A DNA stretch of 7,645 nt from Pseudomonadota bacterium. Its GTDB lineage: Bacteria; Bdellovibrionota; UBA1018; CAIMNF01. Numbering within the stretch: the first letter of the stretch is position 1; each line of letters begins with the position of its first letter. The notes under the pieces were generated by a model, which had not been told where the DNA came from, made no database searches, and saw only the letters and a list, made by a program, of their open reading frames with translations. The stretch is from positions 1 through 7,645 of the forward strand of contig JAIXVT010000236.1 in NCBI GenBank assembly GCA_027482725.1. Direction: 5' to 3'. The translations under genes and the position numbers were made by a program. Below are positions 1-7,284 of the stretch, in pieces.

Positions 1-440
1 AGAATTATTCGGCGGTATCTCATATCCCAATTGAGCAGCTGAATCTCATTCCTCTTGCTCTCCAAACGCCCGGAAAATGGCACGAGTGTTCTACGCCTTT
101 GGCGAATGCTCAAAAAAGTAAAATGAAAATGATTGTCCTCAATCACCCCAAAAAAAACTATTTTCGGGGAACCCCCCTACCCGCACTCACGCATCTGAAT
201 ACATTGAGCATCGAAAAAACGAAAACAACAGCCCAATTAAATCTAGAAATACGCATAGAAACCGGGGTTCGCCATCAAATCCGCGCCCATTGCGCGTCTC
301 TCGGCCTCCCTCTCTTCGGCGACTCGCTTTATGACGGAGCGCCCGCAGAGCGGCTTTTCCTCCACGCCAATCGGTTAAAATTTCATTATCGTGGATTCAA
401 TTACGATTTTTTTTGCCCTCCTCCTTGGAACACCGATTAA
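1..440 (+). CDS. RluA-family pseudouridine synthase, C-terminal part (5' end outside window)
   Basis: This is the C-terminal end of an RNA pseudouridine synthase of the RluA family, which isomerises specific uridines in rRNA or tRNA. The frame is open from base 3, giving 145 residues to a TAA stop at 438-440. The best evidence is the block ETGVRHQIRAH, followed by GLPLFGDSLYDG and RLFLHANRLKF. These match the family's C-terminal pattern (TGRxHQIRxH, G-P-x-x-GD-x-x-Y, R-L-x-LHA). Upstream, the segment around LPALTHLNTL fits the usual strand before that block. The catalytic-aspartate region (HRLDxxTSG) lies before the window, so activity and exact subfamily (RluA, RluC or RluD) cannot be judged. 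The first Arg of TGRxHQIR is Val here. A TTG at 99 could be mistaken for a start, but homology continues upstream of it. ppk1 follows 9 bases later in the same direction, so the two are probably cotranscribed. Confidence 0.88.
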   Translation, partial: NYSAVSHIPIEQLNLIPLALQTPGKWHECSTPLANAQKSKMKMIVLNHPKKNYFRGTPLPALTHLNTLSIEKTKTTAQLNLEIRIETGVRHQIRAHCASLGLPLFGDSLYDGAPAERLFLHANRLKFHYRGFNYDFFCPPPWNTD

Positions 441-449
441 TCTAACATC

Positions 450-2459
450 GTGTCGTCACATCAAGATCCTTACACCAATAAAGACCTCAGCTGGCTTGAA
501 TTTAACCGCCGCGTCCTCTCTCAAGCTCAAGACCCTGATGTTCCCCTTTTGGAGCGGGTGAAGTTCTTGGGTATTTTTCAATCCAACCTCGATGAATACT
601 TTATGAAACGAATGGGCGCCCTGCACAGCAACGCGCGAAGCCGATTCCGCGATCACCTGATTGAAGTTCAGAAAGTGGCGGATCATTTATTCAAAACCGA
701 AATTCGGCCAGCCCTGCATCATGAGGGAATTCATTTGACCTCTTACCGGGATCTTGAGGAACAAGATAAAAAACGTGCGAAATCTTTTTTCAAAGAAAAT
801 ATTTTTCCCGTCCTCACCCCACTTTCGGTAGACCCTGGGCACCCGTTTCCCTTTATCTCAAATCAGTCTCTCTCCCTCGGGGTTTTTCTCAGATCAAAGT
901 CATCTGGGGAAGAAAGTTTTGCGAGAGTAAAGGTTCCCACAGTTTTCCCCCAATGGATCCGTGTGGACCGTCACCAAAACTCCAAACAATCGAGATTCGT
1001 GAGCCTTCTTAGCCTGATTCGAGAAAATCTCCAGGAACTTTTTCCCGGAATGAGCATCGCTCATGTTATGCCGTTTCGGGTGATTCGGGACACCAACATT
1101 GATACAGACTCTGACGCAGAAGACCTTTTAGAAACCGTTACCGAAGAGCTAAAAGAGAGAAAATTTGGGGAGGTTGTACGTCTCCAGACGGCAGGAACTA
1201 AATCCATGAAAATGGTTTCCATGCTCCAGGTCGAGCTTGAGATTGACGAGGACCAAGTGTACTACCATCACGGTCTGCTTGATTATGGTTCGTTGCGGGC
1301 AATTTACGAAGTCCATCGCCCTGACTTAAAGGATCGTCCTTGGAGTCCCCAACCGCCAAAAGCTTTTGCCGATGCTGACGTGAACATCTTTAATGTCATC
1401 AAAGCTAAAGACATCCTGGTCCATCACCCTTTTGAGAGTTTTGCGGGAAGTGTAGAAAAGTTTATCCAGTGCGCAGCTCTCGATCCTCACGTTATCGCGA
1501 TAAAAATGACCCTTTATCGCACAGGGGCTGACTCTCCGTTCATTCCGCTACTCATTAAGGCTGCCGAAACGGGTAAACAAGTTGTTGCCGTCGTTGAGAT
1601 TAAAGCTCGATTCGACGAGGAAAAAAACATTCAAGTTGCCCAGACTCTTGAATCGGCTGGAGTGCATGTCGTTTATGGAGTCATCGGCCTCAAGACTCAT
1701 GGAAAGCTTGCCCTCGTTGTTCGTCGAGAAGGAAACAAAGTGAGGAGCTACGCTCATCTCGGCACGGGTAACTATCATGCGGTGACTTCTAGACTGTATA
1801 CAGATTTTGGTTTGTTTACCTCAGACCCGGAGATCACAGACGACGTGGTTCACTTGTTTCATCATTTGACCGGTAAATCGATAAAAACGGATTACAAGCA
1901 TCTTCTTGTTGCGCCTCACACGATGAGGTCCCGACTCCTGGACTACATCAAAAGAGAAACACACTTCGCAAAACAGGGAAAAACTGCACATATCATCGGA
2001 AAAATGAATGCCCTTGATGACCGAGAAATTATCGATGCCCTCTACACGGCGTCCCAAGCAGGAGTAGAAATTGATCTCGTGGTCCGCGGGGCCTGCGTCC
2101 TCCGCCCGGGAGTAAAAGGGCTAAGCGAAAATATTCGAGTAAAGTCCATCATTGGTCGATTCTTGGAGCATTCAAGAGTCTTTTATTTTCGAAACAATGC
2201 TAAGTTTCCTCAAACCGGGAACGTATATATCGGAAGCGCAGACTGGATGACCCGAAATTTAAGCTACCGAGTTGAAACCCTGACCCCGATTTACGACACC
2301 ATTCTAAAATCCGAGCTCTACGAGTACCTCATGCTTTGCATCAGGGACACAAAAAACTCTTGGAGCATTGAAAAGGACGGGAGATCTAAAAAAACAAAAT
2401 CCCAGGCCAAAGATACTGGAATTCATGATCACTTAATGAACTTGGCCAGATCTTTTTAA
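450..2459 (+). CDS. ppk1: Polyphosphate kinase 1 (Ppk1)
   Basis: Ppk1 reversibly transfers the ATP gamma-phosphate onto inorganic polyphosphate chains and is linked to starvation survival, motility and virulence. The 669-residue protein is close to the usual family length (about 690). It opens with the N-domain signature NKDLSWLEFNRRVL (10-23) and FLGIFQSNLDEYF, where Asn46 corresponds to the ATP-contacting Asn of E. coli Ppk. The head domain covers about 115-310 and the two phospholipase-D-like C domains about 320-665. The autophosphorylated histidine is His417 in LKTHGKL, and the second conserved histidine is His436 in YAHLGTGNY. They are 19 residues apart, as in E. coli (His435/His454). 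Arg357 (LYRTG) and Arg387 (ARFDEE) match the metal and phosphate-site arginines, so the enzyme looks intact. The GTG start is forced: an in-frame TAA lies 9 bases upstream and the next Met is residue 52. No clear Shine-Dalgarno precedes it, which suggests coupling to the upstream gene. Confidence 0.97.
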   Translation: MSSHQDPYTNKDLSWLEFNRRVLSQAQDPDVPLLERVKFLGIFQSNLDEYFMKRMGALHSNARSRFRDHLIEVQKVADHLFKTEIRPALHHEGIHLTSYRDLEEQDKKRAKSFFKENIFPVLTPLSVDPGHPFPFISNQSLSLGVFLRSKSSGEESFARVKVPTVFPQWIRVDRHQNSKQSRFVSLLSLIRENLQELFPGMSIAHVMPFRVIRDTNIDTDSDAEDLLETVTEELKERKFGEVVRLQTAGTKSMKMVSMLQVELEIDEDQVYYHHGLLDYGSLRAIYEVHRPDLKDRPWSPQPPKAFADADVNIFNVIKAKDILVHHPFESFAGSVEKFIQCAALDPHVIAIKMTLYRTGADSPFIPLLIKAAETGKQVVAVVEIKARFDEEKNIQVAQTLESAGVHVVYGVIGLKTHGKLALVVRREGNKVRSYAHLGTGNYHAVTSRLYTDFGLFTSDPEITDDVVHLFHHLTGKSIKTDYKHLLVAPHTMRSRLLDYIKRETHFAKQGKTAHIIGKMNALDDREIIDALYTASQAGVEIDLVVRGACVLRPGVKGLSENIRVKSIIGRFLEHSRVFYFRNNAKFPQTGNVYIGSADWMTRNLSYRVETLTPIYDTILKSELYEYLMLCIRDTKNSWSIEKDGRSKKTKSQAKDTGIHDHLMNLARSF

Positions 2460-2474
2460 CCAGATCTTTTTAAC
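2447..2474. repeat. 14-bp perfect tandem duplication spanning the ppk1 stop codon
   Basis: The 14-base unit CAGATCTTTTTAAC occurs twice back to back (2447-2460 and 2461-2474). The first copy encodes the last residues of Ppk1 and its TAA stop. The second lies in the 28-bp gap before the convergent spoVR gene. The protein end is unchanged by the second copy. It looks like a replication-slippage duplication. No rho-independent terminator hairpin is evident here. Confidence 0.9.
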
Positions 2475-2487
2475 AGCCGCAAACCAA

Positions 2488-3978
2488 CTAGTCTTGAGCT
2501 ACAAACTCATGTTTCTCGTTATAGGTATACAACCTGGTTCTACCTTCTAGTGTGGTTTGGATGTGCACGGGTCGTTTCCATATCAGGAAAATCGACCGCA
2601 TCGTTTCACGGGCATATTTAAGATCCAAATCAAACCCAAGGTGTTTATGTGAAAGAAGAAGTTCGGAGCGATTGTTAAAATTACCGTCTACCACAGAAAT
2701 GTTGGGCTGCCCTTGATTCGTCAACTGGGATAGCAATTTTTCCTTAACAGACTTAAACTCCCTATCGACGATTTCGTGTTGTCCTGTGCGCCGGTTGTAT
2801 TCATAGGTGTAAAGCTGGTAGCGATCCACGAACTCAGGTGTAAGGTACTGATCGATAAAAGTGACATCGTTGCACACTTTACGTACCTCGAAAATTTTTT
2901 CACGTCCGAGACCCAAATTTTTATTCCAGTAGAGTTTCTCGCGAAAATCCTCGCACTGGTCGTATTCCTTCCCAAATTTCCCTCGGTTCCAACGATCTTC
3001 GATATCGCGAAACAACTCAATCCCGATCTTATACGGATTCAAACGGCCTGGTGACATTTGAAGAATGCCCGCGTGGTGATCAGCAAAATCAATGATTTCG
3101 GAGGCTGTCAGCGCCTTTTTTGTCATGATTTCTGAATGCCAGTAACTCGCCCAGCCTTCGTTCATGATTTTTGTTTGCATCTGCGGGACAAAGTAATAGG
3201 CCTCATCCCTAATCATACGAAGTACTTCTTGTTGCCAAGTTTCTAATGGCGCAAAACTCAAAAGAAAAAGCATGACATCACGTTCGGGGCGATCAGGAAA
3301 CTTTTTGTCTTGGCGACTTTGATCTTCTGCCTTTTTTCTCTGCTCAGCTAAAAACTCAGGTGGATTAATAAAAGTGTCCATATAACTGCGATCCACTTTG
3401 ATTTTACCGACTTCAAGATGCCGCGGGGTTTCGTCCGCACCTTGGACTTCTCGTTTTTTTTCGGGAGAAAAAGGGAGAGATGGGTCAATGAGATTATCGA
3501 GACTAAGGCAGATGTCGATGAAGTTTTCGACGGTATCTTGCCCGTAATCATCCATGTACGTCCGAATCCGAACCGCGTGGTTGGCCATGGCGTCCAACAT
3601 TTTTCGATTGGTTTTTGAAAACCAAATATTATTCTTAAAAAAATCAACGTGACCGTAGACGTGCGCCATTACGGTTTTTTGATCCACATACGAATTGGAG
3701 CTCATTAAATAGGCATAGGAAGGGTTCGTATTGATCACCATTTCATAAATTTTTTGCAATCCCCACTCGTAGCCCTTTGAGTACTGATCATAATTCATTC
3801 CAAAGCGCCAATGCGGGTAACGGACAGGAAACCCCTCTTGCGCCGCCAGAGCGTTAATCGCATCACTGGGAACCATTTCGAAAATAACATCAAAAAAATC
3901 AAGACCAGCCTGATGGGCATACCCCTCGATATCATCACGGATTTTTGCTAATTCCAGAGGGAGTGCCGTCGATTTCAT
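2488..3978 (-). CDS. spoVR: SpoVR family protein
   Basis: This 496-residue protein is full length for the SpoVR family (E. coli YcgB is about 510). Bacillus SpoVR is needed for normal spore cortex formation, and YcgB belongs to the stationary-phase regulon with YeaG and YeaH. The biochemical activity is not established to my knowledge. Family landmarks are YPHWRFG (54-60), YEMVINTNPSYAYLMSSN (78-95), VMAHVYGHVDFFKNN (103-117), NEGWASYWHSEIM (273-285) and GRLNPYKIGIELFRDIEDRW (311-330). The clustered His/Glu/Asp residues (His106, His110, Asp112, Glu274, His281, His301, His302) look like a possible metal site, which is inference. No signal peptide or membrane segment is visible, so it should be cytoplasmic. 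The ATG follows the yeaH stop by 7 bases, with TAGG six bases upstream as a modest ribosome site. It is the last gene of the prkA-yeaH-spoVR operon and ends 28 bp from convergent ppk1. Confidence 0.95.
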   Translation of the reverse strand: MKSTALPLELAKIRDDIEGYAHQAGLDFFDVIFEMVPSDAINALAAQEGFPVRYPHWRFGMNYDQYSKGYEWGLQKIYEMVINTNPSYAYLMSSNSYVDQKTVMAHVYGHVDFFKNNIWFSKTNRKMLDAMANHAVRIRTYMDDYGQDTVENFIDICLSLDNLIDPSLPFSPEKKREVQGADETPRHLEVGKIKVDRSYMDTFINPPEFLAEQRKKAEDQSRQDKKFPDRPERDVMLFLLSFAPLETWQQEVLRMIRDEAYYFVPQMQTKIMNEGWASYWHSEIMTKKALTASEIIDFADHHAGILQMSPGRLNPYKIGIELFRDIEDRWNRGKFGKEYDQCEDFREKLYWNKNLGLGREKIFEVRKVCNDVTFIDQYLTPEFVDRYQLYTYEYNRRTGQHEIVDREFKSVKEKLLSQLTNQGQPNISVVDGNFNNRSELLLSHKHLGFDLDLKYARETMRSIFLIWKRPVHIQTTLEGRTRLYTYNEKHEFVAQD

Positions 3979-3985
3979 GCCTTAC

Positions 3986-5104
3986 CTATTTCCCTTTTCC
4001 TAAAAAATCTTTGATCGATCCCAAAACTGCTTCCTTGTTTTCTATGCGCGACAAAATAACGGAATCGTCGTCTTTTCCAAAAACTTCGGATAAATCCTTG
4101 TAGAACTGCCCGGATCCGTACCGAGAATCCACCTGACCGTAACAGAAGACATTACACTTTCTCAGGAGAGAGGATTTCAGGAGATCAATACAGAGCTTGG
4201 TATCCTCGCTGGACCAATTGTCCCCATCTGAAAAATGGAAAGGGTAAATATTCCAATCGGACGGGGGGTAATCCTTTTCGATTATTTTTTCGCAGAGTTT
4301 ATAGGCAGAACTAATCAACGTCCCGCCGCTTTCTCGGGTTCTAAAGAATGTGTCTTCATCAACTTCTTTTGCGGTCGCATCGTGGATAATGTAGCGGGTC
4401 TCAACACCTTTGTACTGGGATCGTAACCAGGTGTTGATCCAAAACGCCTCTGTGCGGACAATGTCTTTTTGTTCATCACCCATCGATCCAGAAACATCCA
4501 TCATGTAGATGATTACGGCGCTGTTTTCTTGCTGAACATCACTCTTCCATGATCGAAAGCGAAAGTCTTTCTTTTCAGGAATGATCACGGGACGATCAGG
4601 GTCATAAGTTCCGGTTGAGATTTGCCGCTGAATAGCTTGTTTAATGGTTCGTTTAAAATGTCGAAGGGAATGCGGCCCCTGAGAAGCAATCGACGTATAC
4701 CGATCCACCTTCGACTTTAAGGTCTTTGCGCCCCGAGGCTCAATCTTAGGGAGCGAAAGCTCTTCACCCAAGATCTCCGCAAGCTCTTGCAAAGTAAATT
4801 CAACCTCTAAACCGTGATCTCCCGCCTGATTACCCGCTTCTTGTCCTTGCCCCGGTTGCCCGTCATCTCCGGGCTGTCCCCCCACAGGGTCCCCAGGATT
4901 TCCGTCACCTTGTCCTACACCCCCTTGGTTAGATCCGAAACGGAAGCGCGGGATATCAATCTGGGGCATCGGAATCGACACAACATCTTTACCCTTCCGC
5001 CCAAACATCTCGGTATGGGTAATATGCTTTTTTAGGTCTTGCTTGATCTTGCCGCGGATAATCTGTCTGAACCGCGCATGATCCCTCCGCGCTCCATCAA
5101 TCAT
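3986..5104 (-). CDS. yeaH: YeaH/YhbH family protein (DUF444, VWA-like)
   Basis: This 372-residue protein belongs to the DUF444 family (E. coli YeaH, Bacillus YhbH), known partners by gene order of PrkA kinases. The N-terminal segment (1-57) contains the family-like stretch GRKGKDVVSIPMPQIDIPRF. A low-complexity Gly/Gln/Asp/Pro-rich linker follows at about 57-97. Then come LQELAEILGEELSLPKIEP (105-123) and a von Willebrand A-like domain from about 195 to the end. The MIDAS metal motif MDVSGSMG has Asp203, Ser205 and Ser207, with ESGGT (Thr262) and HFSDGDNW (290-297) completing the likely metal pocket. It is a probable cytoplasmic scaffold or adaptor working with PrkA, inferred from context. 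The start ATG overlaps the prkA TGA in an ATGA, so translational coupling is likely; the nearest GAGG is 12 bases away. It is slightly shorter than E. coli YeaH (427) and close to YhbH (387). Confidence 0.95.
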   Translation of the reverse strand: MIDGARRDHARFRQIIRGKIKQDLKKHITHTEMFGRKGKDVVSIPMPQIDIPRFRFGSNQGGVGQGDGNPGDPVGGQPGDDGQPGQGQEAGNQAGDHGLEVEFTLQELAEILGEELSLPKIEPRGAKTLKSKVDRYTSIASQGPHSLRHFKRTIKQAIQRQISTGTYDPDRPVIIPEKKDFRFRSWKSDVQQENSAVIIYMMDVSGSMGDEQKDIVRTEAFWINTWLRSQYKGVETRYIIHDATAKEVDEDTFFRTRESGGTLISSAYKLCEKIIEKDYPPSDWNIYPFHFSDGDNWSSEDTKLCIDLLKSSLLRKCNVFCYGQVDSRYGSGQFYKDLSEVFGKDDDSVILSRIENKEAVLGSIKDFLGKGK

Positions 5105-7200
5105 CGCTTCACATCGCCTCGGGCAAAAATACTAGCGACAAAATTAAGCACGTCAGTGGCAGAAATTTCGTCGTAGCCAAAATTTTTAATCAAACGAGCC
5201 TTAACGACATCGATTTTTTCCTGGGCGTTCCGATCCACCACGTTGGAAACCAAGCTTGTGAGTTTGATGGTATCTTTTTGGTCTTCGAATAATTTGAGCT
5301 CAAGCGCCTTGTGCAACCGCTCATTGGTCTTGTAATCAAACATTTTTCCATCAATCGCCAATGCACCGATATAGTTCATGATTTCTCTACGGAAATCATC
5401 TTTTCTGCTCTCGGGGATATCGATTTTTTCTTCGATCGACCGCATGAGACGCTCATCCGGCTCCTCATCCATTCCTGTATAACGATTTTTGACCCTCTCG
5501 CGCTGAGTGTAGGCTTTGACGTTGTCGATATAGTTGGAGCAAAGTTTCATGATCGCGTCTTCATCTGCCGATATCGCGCGCTGAACCTCATTCTTTACAA
5601 TGTCCTCATACTCTTGTTTCACTACAGAGATAAGCTCCCGGTATTCACGACGCTTTTCTTCGGAGGCGATAAGAGCATGATTCTTCAGTCCACTTTCAAG
5701 CTCATTGAGCACCATAAACGGATTTACACAGGGAATTTCGCTCCTCACAATAGCATTGGAAATCTTATCCTGAATAAATCGAGGAGACACGCCCTCTAAT
5801 CCTTCACGATTCGCCTCTTTGCGTAGCTCCTTGACATTGTCTTCAGTAAATCCACTCAAGGTCTTTCCATCGTAAAGCTTCATTTTTTGCACCAAAGAAA
5901 TGTTCGCTTTTTTGGGATGTTCAAGACGGGTGAGAATGGCCCACATTGCCGCCACTTCTACGGTGTGAGGCGCAATGCTTTTTCCACGAATTCGCTCGGA
6001 ATTAAAGTCTTTTTTGTAGATTTTAATCTCATCTTTCAACTTGGTGATATAGGGGACGTCAATTTTTACGGTACGGTCGCGCAAAGCCTCCATGAATTCG
6101 TTGTTCTGTAGTTTTCTGAATTCAGGTTCGTTGGTGTGTCCGATGATCACCTCATCGATATCTGTTTGTGCGAATTTTTTCGGCTTAATTTTGTGTTCCT
6201 GAGACGCCGTTAACAAGTCATAGAGGAACGCAACATCAAGCTTGAGCACCTCGATAAATTCAATCATTCCACGATTGGCAACACAAAATTCGCCATCAAA
6301 GTTAAAGGCACGAGGATCAGAATCCGATCCATACTCGGCGATTTTCCGGTAATTGATGTCACCCGTGAGTTCGGTTGAATCTTGGTTTTTTTCATCCTTG
6401 GGCTGAAAAGTACCTATTCCGACCCGGTCCTTTTCAGAAAGAATCATCCGCGTCACTCGGATATGGGACATGACTTTTACCCAATCCCCTTGATAACGCT
6501 TCAAAAGCTCTCTCATCACAAATCGTGATGCCGGATCGAGATCGCCTTTAATGGCCACTTTATACGGAGTTTTATTGTTTCGGTTCAACTCCTCTATCAC
6601 CTTGGGGCGCATCTCCTCTAACAAAAGCTTCAAGGGATCTTCGTGCATAGGAGAGGGCATTTCCACCAAGTTTCCAAGCAGGGGATCACCTTTCCCTGTG
6701 GGATCTACCCACTTAAACGTATAGAGGGCCCCGACTTCTGTTCTTGAATACTGCTCGATTCCTTTTTTAAGAACTCTTGCGATTGTGGATTTGGCCGACC
6801 CTACAGGACCATGCAACAGTAAAACCCGCTTCTCGGTTCCATAGCCATAGGCGGCAGACTTGAAAAAATTCACAAGCTTCATGAGCTGAACATCTAAACC
6901 GAATACGGCATCACGCCCGTTTTCGATGGGATCATCAAAAAACCGATATCGGGTGATTTCTTTTTTATAATCGACGTAAGTTTCCGTACCCCACGAAAGG
7001 ACCATATCGTACATGCGCTGAAAGGCGTTACGCGCGATGCTGGGGTTATTTTTGACCATTTCTAGGTATTCAAAGAAGGTCCCTTCCCATGCCAAGTTTT
7101 TGTAATCCTCCTTGGCTTGAATTTGATTCAAATATTTTGTCCACTCCTGCGCCTGAGCAGATCCTGATGAAGTCCCTTGGCTTGAGGTTTGATTCGACAT
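5101..7200 (-). CDS. prkA: PrkA family serine protein kinase / AAA+ protein
   Basis: PrkA (E. coli YeaG) combines an N-terminal AAA+ ATPase domain with a C-terminal region described as a serine protein kinase. It acts in stationary phase, nitrogen starvation (YeaG) or sporulation (Bacillus PrkA), and protease activity has also been proposed for the Bacillus protein. The Walker A motif GPVGSAKST lies at 131-139. GEFCVANRGMIEFIEVLK (303-320) is a highly conserved family block containing the Walker-B-like acidic residues. GHTNEPEF (354-361) and FMEALRDRT (369-377) resemble the sensor and arginine-finger region. The C-terminal domain runs from about 435 and includes the conserved-looking DDFRREIMNY (601-610). 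At 699 residues it is longer than YeaG or B. subtilis PrkA (about 630-645). Part of the excess is a Gln/Ser-rich N-terminus (1-20). The ATG has a strong GGGAGGG site 8 bases upstream. It is the first gene of the operon with yeaH and spoVR. Confidence 0.96.
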   Translation of the reverse strand: MSNQTSSQGTSSGSAQAQEWTKYLNQIQAKEDYKNLAWEGTFFEYLEMVKNNPSIARNAFQRMYDMVLSWGTETYVDYKKEITRYRFFDDPIENGRDAVFGLDVQLMKLVNFFKSAAYGYGTEKRVLLLHGPVGSAKSTIARVLKKGIEQYSRTEVGALYTFKWVDPTGKGDPLLGNLVEMPSPMHEDPLKLLLEEMRPKVIEELNRNNKTPYKVAIKGDLDPASRFVMRELLKRYQGDWVKVMSHIRVTRMILSEKDRVGIGTFQPKDEKNQDSTELTGDINYRKIAEYGSDSDPRAFNFDGEFCVANRGMIEFIEVLKLDVAFLYDLLTASQEHKIKPKKFAQTDIDEVIIGHTNEPEFRKLQNNEFMEALRDRTVKIDVPYITKLKDEIKIYKKDFNSERIRGKSIAPHTVEVAAMWAILTRLEHPKKANISLVQKMKLYDGKTLSGFTEDNVKELRKEANREGLEGVSPRFIQDKISNAIVRSEIPCVNPFMVLNELESGLKNHALIASEEKRREYRELISVVKQEYEDIVKNEVQRAISADEDAIMKLCSNYIDNVKAYTQRERVKNRYTGMDEEPDERLMRSIEEKIDIPESRKDDFRREIMNYIGALAIDGKMFDYKTNERLHKALELKLFEDQKDTIKLTSLVSNVVDRNAQEKIDVVKARLIKNFGYDEISATDVLNFVASIFARGDVKR
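7110..7197 (-). repeat. Imperfect 22/23-bp direct repeat in the 5' end of prkA
   Basis: Two copies read 5'->3' on the minus strand at 7197-7175 and 7131-7110. Both contain GAATCAAA followed by TCAAGCCAAGG, separated by CC in the first copy and T in the second. The one-base indel shifts the frame, so the encoded peptides (SNQTSSQG and LNQIQAKE) diverge. The similarity is therefore at the DNA level rather than a conserved peptide repeat. It may be chance or an old duplication within the variable N-terminus. Confidence 0.5.
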
Positions 7201-7208
7201 TGAGTTGG

Positions 7209-7215
7209 CCCTCCC
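7209..7215 (-). promoter_or_regulatory. Ribosome binding site of prkA
   Basis: On the minus strand GGGAGGG ends 8 bases before the prkA ATG. It is the strongest correctly spaced Shine-Dalgarno sequence ahead of a start codon in the window and supports the chosen start at 7200. Confidence 0.75.
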
Positions 7216-7227
7216 GTCGGCTAGTTT

Positions 7228-7279
7228 TAGTTTATCCTGAAATTCTACGCTGGGTATTTAAAAAACATGAGATAAACTA
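7228..7279. repeat. Perfect 9-bp inverted repeat in the divergent promoter region
   Basis: TAGTTTATC (7228-7236) is the exact reverse complement of GATAAACTA (7271-7279), with 34 bases between the arms and a centre at about 7253. As a result the same word, GATAAACTA, reads toward prkA on one strand and toward the phosphatase on the other. It could be a shared -10-type element or a binding site for a common regulator. The match stops sharply at 9 bp on both sides. Confidence 0.6.
7268..7276 (+). promoter_or_regulatory. Candidate extended -10 element for the PP2C gene
   Basis: TGAGATAAA fits the extended -10 pattern TGn followed by a TATAAT-like hexamer. No good -35 box lies 16-18 bases upstream. 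A start about 7 bases downstream would place the RNA 5' end almost at the ATG (7285). Weak, by eye only. Confidence 0.3.
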
Positions 7280-7284
7280 CCCCC

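Larger units (their letters stand above)
7201..7284. promoter_or_regulatory. Divergent intergenic control region, prkA / PP2C phosphatase
   Basis: This 84-bp spacer separates the start codons of prkA (minus) and the PP2C gene (plus), so both promoters must lie here or inside the neighbouring reading frames. It is AT-rich in the centre (TATTTAAAAAAC around 7255-7266). I see no convincing paired -35/-10 sigma-70 promoter for either gene. GATAAACT-type elements face both ways and are listed separately. Confidence 0.65.

Noticed and set aside
99..440. TTG at 99 as a start of a complete small protein
   Set aside because: The frame is open to the left edge and the upstream residues continue the pseudouridine synthase pattern, so this is a truncated gene rather than a short one.
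2776..3054. 92-codon plus-strand frame inside spoVR
   Set aside because: Antisense shadow of conserved SpoVR sequence without any family signature.
4810..4935. Repetitive Gly/Gln/Asp-rich coding stretch in yeaH as a possible insertion or repeat element
   Set aside because: Related DUF444 proteins carry a similar low-complexity linker at this place; it is in frame and does not look like mobile DNA.
5311..5799. 162-codon open frame on the plus strand inside prkA
   Set aside because: It lies wholly antisense to a well-conserved PrkA coding region, has no recognisable motif or ribosome site, and is explained by the codon pattern of the opposite strand.
7223..7284. Sigma-70 promoter for prkA using TAGAAT around 7242-7247 (minus strand) as -10
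   Set aside because: No acceptable -35 hexamer lies 16-18 bases upstream, so the match is not strong enough to call.
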